A stretch of 21,982 nucleotides of DNA from Spirochaetia bacterium (GTDB taxonomy: Bacteria; Spirochaetota; Spirochaetia; Treponematales; Breznakiellaceae). The notes beneath the pieces were generated by a model, which was not told the DNA's origin, searched no databases, and saw nothing but the letters and a program-made list of their open reading frames with translations. Location: positions 1 to 21,982 of the forward strand of contig BOBG01000025.1 in NCBI GenBank assembly GCA_026002265.1. The letters are read 5' to 3'. The first letter of the stretch is position 1. Every line of letters starts with the position of its first letter. The position numbers were made by a program, and so were the translations under genes. Of this stretch, positions 9,387 through 15,856 are shown piece after piece.

Positions 9387-9605
9387 GTGCCGCCGGATAT
9401 TCAAGCACGGGCATTCAACAAACTGACTGCTATTCATGGCGCAAATGTCATTGAAGATTTACGGATACCACCATCAAACCATCTTGAATCTCTTGACGGT
9501 GATAGAAAAGGGCAATATTCTATACGAATTAATGATCAGTATCGTATCTGTTTTTATTGGAATGACAATAATGCTGGCAGTGTCGAAATTGTAGATTATC
9601 ACTAA
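9387..9605 (+). CDS. higB: HigB/RelE-family toxin, N-terminus possibly lost
   Basis: A 72-residue frame from GTG 9387. The sequence PPDIQARAFNKLTAIHGA, then DLRIPPSNHLESLDGDRKGQ, then YSIRINDQYRICFYW and VEIVDYH is a textbook HigB (plasmid maintenance killer) toxin, a ribosome-dependent mRNA endonuclease in characterised members. Usual length is about 92 residues. The missing start is visible upstream in the same frame (9339-9386: K-D-G-E-T-E-K-I-F-N-G-I-K-S-K-K) but has no start codon and follows a TGA at 9336. Those bases are now the end of the TPR gene in another frame. The toxin may therefore be inactive, or start at GTG without its first strand and helix. HigA follows 57 bases downstream. 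Confidence 0.85.
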   Translation: MPPDIQARAFNKLTAIHGANVIEDLRIPPSNHLESLDGDRKGQYSIRINDQYRICFYWNDNNAGSVEIVDYH

Positions 9606-9662
9606 AAATGATATCTCTTGACAAAATATAGTACGCAATACAGAATAGATAGAAGGTTTTTT

Positions 9663-9980
9663 ATGGATGAATATATTAAACTTGATCACGTCGGTAAGTA
9701 TCTACAAGAAGAATTTTTGCAGCCCTATAATCTGTCTCAGCATGCATTGGCACGGGCTATAGATGTCCCTTCAAACCGTATAACGGATATTGTACATGGA
9801 AAACGCCGTATCAGTGTCGATACAGATTTGCGCCTGACCACGTTTTTTAGTCTTTCAGAAGGGTATTTCCTCCGCTTTCAGGAACATCTTGAAACAGCTT
9901 TGGCAAGGCGTAAAATTGAACATATTTTGAATACAATAAAACCGTTAAATAGACGGTATTGGCCGAAAAATAATGACTAA
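9663..9980 (+). CDS. higA: HigA-family antitoxin, XRE-type DNA-binding protein
   Basis: I chose ATG 9663 because AGAAGG lies six bases upstream; an in-frame TTG at 9618 has no such site. The 105-residue product has a helix-turn-helix at about residues 23-50 (LSQHALARAIDVPSNRITDI, VHGKRRIS), then DTDLRLTTFFSLSEGYFLRF, which is typical of HigA. HigA neutralises HigB and represses its own operon in known systems. The stop overlaps the start of the next gene by eight bases (9973-9980), so HigA and the RyR gene are translationally linked. The pair appears to have been inserted between a DUF4062 gene and its partner. Confidence 0.9.
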   Translation: MDEYIKLDHVGKYLQEEFLQPYNLSQHALARAIDVPSNRITDIVHGKRRISVDTDLRLTTFFSLSEGYFLRFQEHLETALARRKIEHILNTIKPLNRRYWPKNND

Positions 9981-12084
9981 AGAAACGATTGTCAGCGAAA
10001 TTGCTATTGCCTTGATATTGTTTGGAGTGCTTTTTTACTTTTTCTCCAAACTGGTAAAAAGTATTTCCAAGAATATTCCTCAAATAGTGTTTTTTGTCAC
10101 TATTTTCATTGCAGGACTGATGCTCAACTGGTTGGCTATTAACTATTTCTACGGTAAAGATGAAAATCCAGTCAATATCTTCAAGCTAGGAGCGATATTC
10201 AGCATTACCTTAAAAATGTTTGCCGGTTTCAATTGGGATGTATCGATCTGGTCACCACTTGCAAAGCAAAATATACTCTACAGTATTGCTATTACTCTTT
10301 GCTTCGTCTCCGCTGTGCTTTACACAGCATCATTGGTTGTGCACTTATTTTTTAAAAACCTGTGGAATTCCATATCTATATTTTTTCTTACAAACTTTTC
10401 AAAAAGAACATGGATCATCGCCGGAATGGGTGTTTATCAGGGAACACTTCTCAAAGGCCTCACACCGGAACAAAAGAAAAGCACCATTATTATTCCCAAT
10501 AAGATCAATGATGAAGTACAAAAAGAATATCTTGCTCAAGGTTTTCTTATCATTAATGCTAAACTCAGCGTGGATATTCTAAAGAAAGCCGGATTCTTTG
10601 ATAAAAAGGAAACAGCCCTTATCGCTATTTCTGATAATGATGTTGAAAATCTTGATATAGCAAGAACTATAACATCATATCTAAAAACACGTTCAGATAA
10701 AGACCGTGAAAAATTGAATTTTTCAGTACACATTATGTATACTAATATTGAAAGAGTGGAACATTTTAAATTCAGCGAATCCGCCGGTGGAAAGATACAA
10801 TTCTTTAATCCTTACGAAATAACCGCACGTTCTTTTTTATTCGAGAACCCTATTACTAAATTTATTCCCCTCTCAAATATCGATACCGAAACGGCACACA
10901 TAAAAACCGGGTTTGATTTTCTTCATGTATTTATAGGTTTTGGGAAAACAAACAGTGAACTTCTTAAACAGAGCATCGCTGCAAATCAGATTCTAGGTGT
11001 GGATTATCGTGCTCTGGTAATTGATACTGACATAAAGGATAAAAAAAGCATATTTATAAACCAATGCCATGGAATATTTATAAATAGAGAAGAATGGGAT
11101 GATAAAAAGTATTTTCCGGCACCACATGAAAAATATCATATTGATTTTATAGAATGTAATGTCCTTTCAAAAGAAATGTATGGTACGGTAATAAATTGTG
11201 TCAAAAAAGTTGATGCGTCAGCGGTGATTGTTTCTCTTGAAAATGACCAATCAAGCGCTGAAACTGCTATGGAATTTCGTCAACAGTGTTATGAGGAAAG
11301 TATAAAAAACGTCAATATCTTTATCCGTGCAAAAGAAGATTCATCCATTATTGCCGAGGATGTACTCAATGATAATACTGAAATCAAGATAAAACTTTTC
11401 GGTTTTGAAGATGAAATTATTAGCCTTGAGCACATTATCAATCGAGATATGGATATCCTTGCAAAACACATTGCTGAAAATTATTCCGGCGACACTTCTA
11501 TTGAATATCCATCGAAATGGGATGAATTGAGTAACCATGAACGGGAATCAAACCTTTATGCGGCACTTTCAATCCGTATAAAACTTAATTTAATGGGCTT
11601 TGATTTAATTTATGATAAAACAGAGAACAGTATTCAAGACAAAAATATCCTCACAGAATTTGCCCACATTTATGAGCTTGAACCATCGCAAAAACTGCGG
11701 AATGAAAAAAAATACCTATCTTATATAAAACGTAACCCTGATGGCAGCATTGCAAATACCGCCCGAAATAATCTTGCCCGGCTTGAACACCAACGGTGGA
11801 ATTCGTATTATTTAGTGAAAGGTTGGACACCATTACCAAAGGATAAGGTTAGTGCGGCATCACGGAAAAATCCACAAACAAAAAAGCACGCTTGTATCAC
11901 CACATTTGAAGGATTAGATAAATTGACACAACTGCAAGCAAACAAAAAACGCGAAGATGATCCTGCTTTAGATTATCAAGCTGCCCTTGAAAAATACGAC
12001 ACTATGCATCTTGATTGTGACCAAATAGACTGTCTTATCGGTAACATTGCAAACACAAAATACCGAATTGTAAAATTAGGATAG
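9973..12084 (+). CDS. Membrane TrkA-N/Rossmann protein with C-terminal RyR domain
   Basis: An intact 703-residue frame. Three hydrophobic segments lie at about residues 9-27, 36-59 and 101-127. A Rossmann/TrkA-N-like domain follows, with a GxGxxG-type loop (IIAGMGVYQG, Gly151/Gly153/Gly156) and ALIAISDNDVENLDIAR. A second Rossmann-like unit has FLHVFIGFGKTNSELLKQS. The C-terminus from about 597 is an RyR domain (NLARLEHQRWNSYYLVKGW, then KKHACITTFEGLDKL). TrkA-N units bind nucleotides, and RyR domains are predicted ligand-binding modules in prokaryotic conflict systems. I infer a membrane-bound sensor or effector responding to a small nucleotide-like signal. The start overlaps higA, and a remnant of a sister gene lies at 5563. 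Confidence 0.85.
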   Translation: MTKETIVSEIAIALILFGVLFYFFSKLVKSISKNIPQIVFFVTIFIAGLMLNWLAINYFYGKDENPVNIFKLGAIFSITLKMFAGFNWDVSIWSPLAKQNILYSIAITLCFVSAVLYTASLVVHLFFKNLWNSISIFFLTNFSKRTWIIAGMGVYQGTLLKGLTPEQKKSTIIIPNKINDEVQKEYLAQGFLIINAKLSVDILKKAGFFDKKETALIAISDNDVENLDIARTITSYLKTRSDKDREKLNFSVHIMYTNIERVEHFKFSESAGGKIQFFNPYEITARSFLFENPITKFIPLSNIDTETAHIKTGFDFLHVFIGFGKTNSELLKQSIAANQILGVDYRALVIDTDIKDKKSIFINQCHGIFINREEWDDKKYFPAPHEKYHIDFIECNVLSKEMYGTVINCVKKVDASAVIVSLENDQSSAETAMEFRQQCYEESIKNVNIFIRAKEDSSIIAEDVLNDNTEIKIKLFGFEDEIISLEHIINRDMDILAKHIAENYSGDTSIEYPSKWDELSNHERESNLYAALSIRIKLNLMGFDLIYDKTENSIQDKNILTEFAHIYELEPSQKLRNEKKYLSYIKRNPDGSIANTARNNLARLEHQRWNSYYLVKGWTPLPKDKVSAASRKNPQTKKHACITTFEGLDKLTQLQANKKREDDPALDYQAALEKYDTMHLDCDQIDCLIGNIANTKYRIVKLG

Positions 12085-12142
12085 ACATGAGACATGAGGA
12101 AAAATTAACAGGAATGAATACGAATAATTTGGAGAAATTTGA

Positions 12143-13237
12143 ATGACAAAAGGTTACTATATTGTATTTACAGATTTAAAAGGTTTTTCAAAATTATCAG
12201 AAGATGAAATAATACTCTTTCAAACTGAGGTTGTTCCAGCATTGGCTTTAAAAATAAAAGTATATAAGGATAGGTCTAAATTCTGGAATACTTGGGGTGA
12301 TGCTATATTCGCAGCTTTTGAAAACGGCATAGATGCTGTTTTATTTATGCTTGAATACAGGAATTTCTTTAAGGAACATAAATATTCAAAAATGGATTTG
12401 AACTCAATTCATCCACGTATTGCTGGACATTTTGGATCTGCTTTGGTAGTAGATGATCCAATTTTAGGGAATATCAATTTATTTGGTGCAAATATTAACC
12501 AAACGGCAAGAATAGAACCAATAACACGTGCTGGGGAAATATTTGTTTCTACTGATTTTAAAAAAGCGTATAACAAAATAAAAGGAGAAAAACCACAAAT
12601 AAAATTTAACGAATTAGGAATAATAAAATTAGCAAAAGATTTTGGAGAAAGAGAGGTGTTTCGGCTTTGTTTAAAAGACGAAAAAGATCAATTTATTGAT
12701 CGGATATTGAAGCAAGACATCGTAAGTTATCTGCCTGACATAGGTGATATGAGTGCGACTGAAGAAAATGATTTGGCATCTTATAAAAATTCACCCGATA
12801 TAACGGCATTAATGAAAAACATAGAAACAATCGATAAATCGACATCAAGTCCTGCCTTTCTCCTAGAAATTGGAAAGATATTAAAAAAATACGGCGCATA
12901 TAAAGAATGTCTGGATTTTGTGGAATATCTAAAAGCTTATACTTTAAAAATTGATGAAATCATTATTTTTCCTATGAAACATAGAACTGAAATATTAAAA
13001 TTGAATGCAAATATATTAACCCGCTTAGGAAAATATGAAGAAGCAGCAGATATCATATATAGTTTATGGCAATCAGGTCATCGTGATTCTGATACGTTAT
13101 CAATGTTGGCAGCTCAATATAAAAGAAGAAGTATATATGGTGATGGTGTAACTTATTCAAATAAAACTATAAACCATGACTTATTAAATCGAGCTTTGAA
13201 TTTATATATTAGACTTGTTCGAGAACCCAAAAAATGA
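12143..13237 (+). CDS. Class III nucleotidyl cyclase domain protein, 5' part of an IS-split gene
   Basis: Starts at ATG 12143 behind GGAG. Residues 5 to about 175 are a class III cyclase domain: Asp11 (FTDLKGFS) and Asp53 (WGDAIFAAF) are the metal ligands, and Asn119/Arg123 (ANINQTARIE) fit the transition-state pair. The two positions that choose the base in adenylyl cyclases (Lys and Asp) look like Asn49 and Asn112, so the product may not be cAMP. Residues about 210-356 are helical and repeat-like. Native coding ends at 13211; the last eight residues (LVREPKK preceded by the split codon) come from the inserted IS. The cyclase domain is complete and could still act. The rest of the protein is at 14101-14450. 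Confidence 0.85.
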   Translation: MTKGYYIVFTDLKGFSKLSEDEIILFQTEVVPALALKIKVYKDRSKFWNTWGDAIFAAFENGIDAVLFMLEYRNFFKEHKYSKMDLNSIHPRIAGHFGSALVVDDPILGNINLFGANINQTARIEPITRAGEIFVSTDFKKAYNKIKGEKPQIKFNELGIIKLAKDFGEREVFRLCLKDEKDQFIDRILKQDIVSYLPDIGDMSATEENDLASYKNSPDITALMKNIETIDKSTSSPAFLLEIGKILKKYGAYKECLDFVEYLKAYTLKIDEIIIFPMKHRTEILKLNANILTRLGKYEEAADIIYSLWQSGHRDSDTLSMLAAQYKRRSIYGDGVTYSNKTINHDLLNRALNLYIRLVREPKK

Positions 13238-13249
13238 TACAATAAAAAG

Positions 13250-14082
13250 ATGGAATGTGGAAGAAAGGCAACAGATGCCAAAGAAGCGACATTTAAAAGG
13301 CTGTTTGGGGTAAAGCAGGAAACCTTTGAAAGCATGGAATTAATACTCCAAAAAGAGTATACCAAACTGCATAAATACGGAGGCAGTCCACCGAAGCTAT
13401 CTATCGGGGACAAGCTAAAGATAACCTTAAAATACCTGAGGGAGTACCGCACGATGGAATCTATCGGGGTGGATTACGGGGTCAGTAAAAGCACCGTCTG
13501 TGAAACAATCCAATGGGTTGAGGATACGCTAAAAAGAGATAAAACATTCAAACTGCCCGGTAAAAGGATACTCAAGGAAGCTGAGAACACCATACAATAT
13601 ATCGTTGTTGATGTGACGGAAAGTCCGATACAACGCCCTAAAAAAAACAAAAAGAATATTATTCGGGGAAAAAGAAGCGGCACACGATAAAAACGCAAGT
13701 GATTATCAATCGGGAGAACAGGAATATTCTGGATATTCGGGAGGCCGCCGGGAGTGTCCATGATTTCAAATTGTTCAAGAACACCATTGGAAAAACAGTT
13801 GACCCGTCAGTTTTGATACAGGCGGATTCTGGATATTTGGGAATCGGGAACCTTCATGCCAATAGTCAAATACCGAAAAAGGAAAGTAAATATCATAAGC
13901 TTTCCAAAGAGGAACTGGCATATAACAAACGGCTTTCCAGGGAACGGGTGGTCATTGAACATATTAATGCTAAAATAAAAACATTTAAGAATATGGCGTA
14001 TCCTTACCGAAATCATTGCACACGTCATTTACTCAGAATGTCCCTCATTTGTGGTATTATTAATTTTGAATTACGAATTTAG
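13250..14082 (+). CDS. IS5-family DDE transposase made by -1 frameshifting
   Basis: The first frame (13250-13690) holds a helix-turn-helix (LSIGDKLKITLKYLREYRTM, VSKSTVCETIQW) and the first catalytic Asp (IVVDVTESP). The second frame, ending at 14082, continues with KKKRHTIKTQVIINRENRN, the second Asp in IQADSGYLG, and the Glu in RVVIEHINAKIKTF. Frame 1 to frame 2 is a -1 change at A_AAA_AAC (13642-13648), giving PKKKQKEYYSGKKKRHTIK across the join. This matches DDE_Tnp_4-type transposases of about 275 residues. All three catalytic residues are present, so it is probably active. Confidence 0.9.
13642..13648 (+). promoter_or_regulatory. Slippery heptamer A_AAA_AAC for -1 frameshifting
   Basis: In the first transposase frame the codons are CCT AAA AAA AAC. 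Slipping back one base on A AAA AAC opens the second frame exactly where the DDE domain continues. The same heptamer class is used in many IS elements. Confidence 0.8.
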
Positions 14083-14100
14083 GGTTGTCGAACAAGTCTA

Positions 14101-14450
14101 TTGAAGCTTTTCGAATGAACATTGAAGACTATTACCCTGTAATAAATGCAGCTTATATTTATATGATGATCGGTGGTAGTAAAAAAAAGAAAGGGAGGAA
14201 ATTAGCGCAATATATTATTACTTCATGGGGTAATTTAAAGGATAATAACTGGTGGCGACAAGCAACCATTGCCGAGGCTCAACTATTACTAGGAGATTAC
14301 CTTGAATCAGAGAATACGTTTAAAGAAGCAGTGGAAGCAGGTAAACCTGATAAATTTATGTTAGAAACAACAAGAGAACAAATTAAAATCTACTCAGTCA
14401 TTGACAAAATTGAAACTAAGATAGAAGGAATATTAAAAATATTGAATTAG
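14101..14450 (+). pseudogene. TPR-S/TRAFs-binding-like C-terminus of the IS-split cyclase gene
   Basis: Reads I-E-A-F-R-M-N-I-E-D-Y-Y-P-V-I-N-A-A-Y, then a helical repeat with WWRQATIAEAQLLLGDYLES. The D-Y-Y-P-x-I-N-A-A signature and following helices resemble the TRAFs-binding (DUF4071)/TPR-S domain that is often coupled to conflict-system enzymes. The native frame joins the 12143 gene at 13211 once the IS is removed. An open frame from 14085 includes a few IS-derived codons and has no clear ribosome site. Without reinitiation this part is probably not made. Confidence 0.75.
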
Positions 14451-14811
14451 GATAATTATGAGCATATAAAATAATTTATGTAATTAACACAAGTTTTCAA
14501 ATAAGTACTGGCAAAGGAAATACAAGTATCCGTTTTATCAACAGTATACGGACAATGCAAGGCTCTCAACCTTCAACCACTACCGTGGTCGAAAAATCTT
14601 TTGAAACTTACTAACCGGAATAACCGGAGAGTATACAGAATTTCATATCTTTTCTTAATTTCAAGAATCTGGGGAGATGGTCCCCAAACCTCTGAACCAC
14701 CTCACACTTCCTTTAAACTCTATATCAGCTCTTCATGATCAGTGGGGGAGGGCAAAATACATGTTCTAATATGTAGGCATTTCAGCCCAAAAAAATTCCG
14801 CACTCGCCTTT
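14451..14811. other. Non-coding stretch before the rep cassette array
   Basis: No convincing gene on either strand. The first 260 bases are A/T-rich with no feature that I can name; from 14712 the stretch holds the outermost copy of the array spacer. It separates the + strand island from the - strand replicon genes. Confidence 0.5.
14712..14781 (-). repeat. Array spacer copy A
   Basis: About 70 bases beginning TTTAAACTCTATATCAG and ending ATGTAGGCATT on the + strand. It is highly similar to copies at 15129, 15543 and 15756. It contains CATGATCAG and ACATGTTC. On the - strand it lies directly after cassette 1. Confidence 0.85.
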
Positions 14812-14812
14812 T

Positions 14813-15064
14813 TCAGTGTTTCAAGGCTATACGCACTGTCTTTTCATCTATCTCTAATATCCGCGCAATCGCCCGGTTGCTCATCTTCGGATGTTCTCGC
14901 TTGTAGGCCCGGATTTGCTCGGCTCGTGCCTGCGCCTTGCTGATGCGTTTCGGCTTGCTCTCCGGCTTCGGTGTATCCGTGAAGAACTTCTCCCCGTTTA
15001 TCCGGTAGTAGTAGCAAATACCGTACAACCTTGAATATTCGTAGAGGGTACCTCCACCCACCAC
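14813..15064 (-). pseudogene. Rep 3'-end cassette 1 (alternative C-terminus)
   Basis: An 83-residue frame almost identical to the C-terminal part of the rep protein at 15857-17314 from YGICYYYRINGEKFFTDTPK through RISKAQARAEQIRAYKREHP and KMSN. It then departs in the last helix-turn-helix (AIARILEIDEKTVRIALKH, where rep has AIAKILGVNEITVRRALKGC). The stretch before YGICYYY (LYEYSRL) also differs from rep (PYPYSSV). There is no convincing ribosome site or start. Most likely an unexpressed cassette or a leftover of a related rep gene. It could instead make a small DNA-binding protein. Confidence 0.75.
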
Positions 15065-15128
15065 TCCCTCCCGGTAGCAATCTCACCTTCTCCCAAGCTG
15101 CTTCAAACCTTGTCTCCTCACTCTTTTT

Positions 15129-15198
15129 TTTAAACTCTACATCAGCTCTTCATGATCAGTGGGGGAGGACAAAATACATGTTCTAATATGTGGGCATT
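15129..15198 (-). repeat. Array spacer copy B
   Basis: Same ~70-base spacer as copy A, 417 bases away from it; similarity continues into the neighbouring AT-rich bases and the CCAATGAACAAAAATGGCGC tract. It follows cassette 2 on the - strand. Confidence 0.85.
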
Positions 15199-15239
15199 CC
15201 AATGAACAAAAATGGCGCACCCCCACAAAAATGGTATTT

Positions 15240-15491
15240 TTACTTTTTCAAAAGTCTACGCACTGTTGTTTCAGGGATATCTAGCACCCTTGCAATCGCC
15301 CGGTTGCTCATCTTTGGATGTTCCTGTTTGTAGGCTCGGATTTGCTCGGCTCGTACCTGTACCTTGCTGATGCGTTTCGGCTTGCTCTCCGGCTTCGGTG
15401 TATCCGTGAAGAACTTCTCCCCGTTTATCCGGTAATAGTAGCAAATGCCGTACAGCCTTGAATATTTGTAGAGGATACCCCTATCCACCAT
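15240..15491 (-). pseudogene. Rep 3'-end cassette 2 (alternative C-terminus)
   Basis: Another 83-residue copy of the rep C-terminus. The conserved block (YGICYYYRINGEKFFTDTPK, RISKVQVRAEQIRAYKQEHP, KMSN) is followed by a third version of the final helix-turn-helix (AIARVLDIPETTVRRLLKK). An ATG at 15491 begins M-V-D-R-G-I-L-Y-K-Y-S-R-L, but related sense continues upstream to a TGA, so the ATG may be chance. The unit repeats with a period of about 415 bases together with its spacer. Confidence 0.75.
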
Positions 15492-15542
15492 TCCTTCCCA
15501 GTAACAACCTCACCACCTCTCAAGCTCTGCTTCAAGCCTTTT

Positions 15543-15613
15543 TTTAAACTCTACACCAGCTCTTCATGATCTGGGGGAGGACAAAATACATGTTCTAATA
15601 TGAGCGGATTCCA
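15543..15613 (-). repeat. Array spacer copy C
   Basis: Third copy of the spacer, 414 bases from copy B, with a 2-base loss in the GATCAGTGGGGG part and GAGCGGATT in place of GTGGGCATT. It follows the deleted cassette 3 on the - strand. Confidence 0.85.
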
Positions 15614-15650
15614 ATGAACAAAAATGGCGCACCCCACAAAAACGGTATTT

Positions 15651-15708
15651 TTACTTTTTCAAAAGTCTACGCACTGTTGTTTCAGGAATATCTAGCACCC
15701 TTGCAATC
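15651..15708 (-). pseudogene. Rep 3'-end cassette 3, deleted remnant
   Basis: Only the last helix-turn-helix remains (ARVLDIPETTVRRLLKK, identical in protein to the end of cassette 2). It is joined directly to the pre-cassette leader GGAGGTGAGATTGC. The leader and the HTH coding region both contain GATTGC, so a deletion of about 200 bases between these short repeats explains the shorter spacing (213 instead of ~415). Confidence 0.7.
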
Positions 15709-15755
15709 TCACCTCCTCCCAAACTCTGCTTCAAACCTTTTCTCCTCACTCCTTT

Positions 15756-15839
15756 TTTAAACTCTGCATGCTCTTCATGATCAGTGGGGGAGGACAAAAT
15801 ACATGTTCTAATATGTGGGCATTCCAATGAACAAAAATG
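15756..15839 (-). repeat. Array spacer copy D, directly behind rep
   Basis: Fourth copy of the spacer, including the CCAATGAACAAAAATG extension, ending 17 bases from the rep stop. Rep plus copy D therefore has the same order as each cassette plus its spacer. Confidence 0.85.
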
Positions 15840-15856
15840 TCGAGGTATAAAAAACG

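Larger units (their letters stand above)
13212..14098 (+). mobile_element. IS5-family insertion sequence (IS427-like), 887 bp
   Basis: The ends are inverted repeats: GACTTGTTCGAGAACCC on the left and the complement of GGGTTGTCGAACAAGTC on the right, with one mismatch. Both sides carry TA (13210-13211 and 14099-14100), the target duplication usual for the IS427-like group. The element holds a two-frame transposase on the + strand and little else. It sits inside the cyclase gene; precise removal with one TA gives A-A-T-T-T-A-T-A-T-A-T-T then A-T-T-G-A-A and an uninterrupted 472-residue protein. Confidence 0.9.

Noticed and set aside
9618..9980. Upstream TTG start for HigA
   Set aside because: The ATG at 9663 has AGAAGG at good distance, and the extra 15 residues do not look like HigA.
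14712..15840. The four regularly placed repeats as a CRISPR array
   Set aside because: Repeats are ~70 bases and the intervals are 213-417 bases that code for rep C-termini, not short unique spacers.
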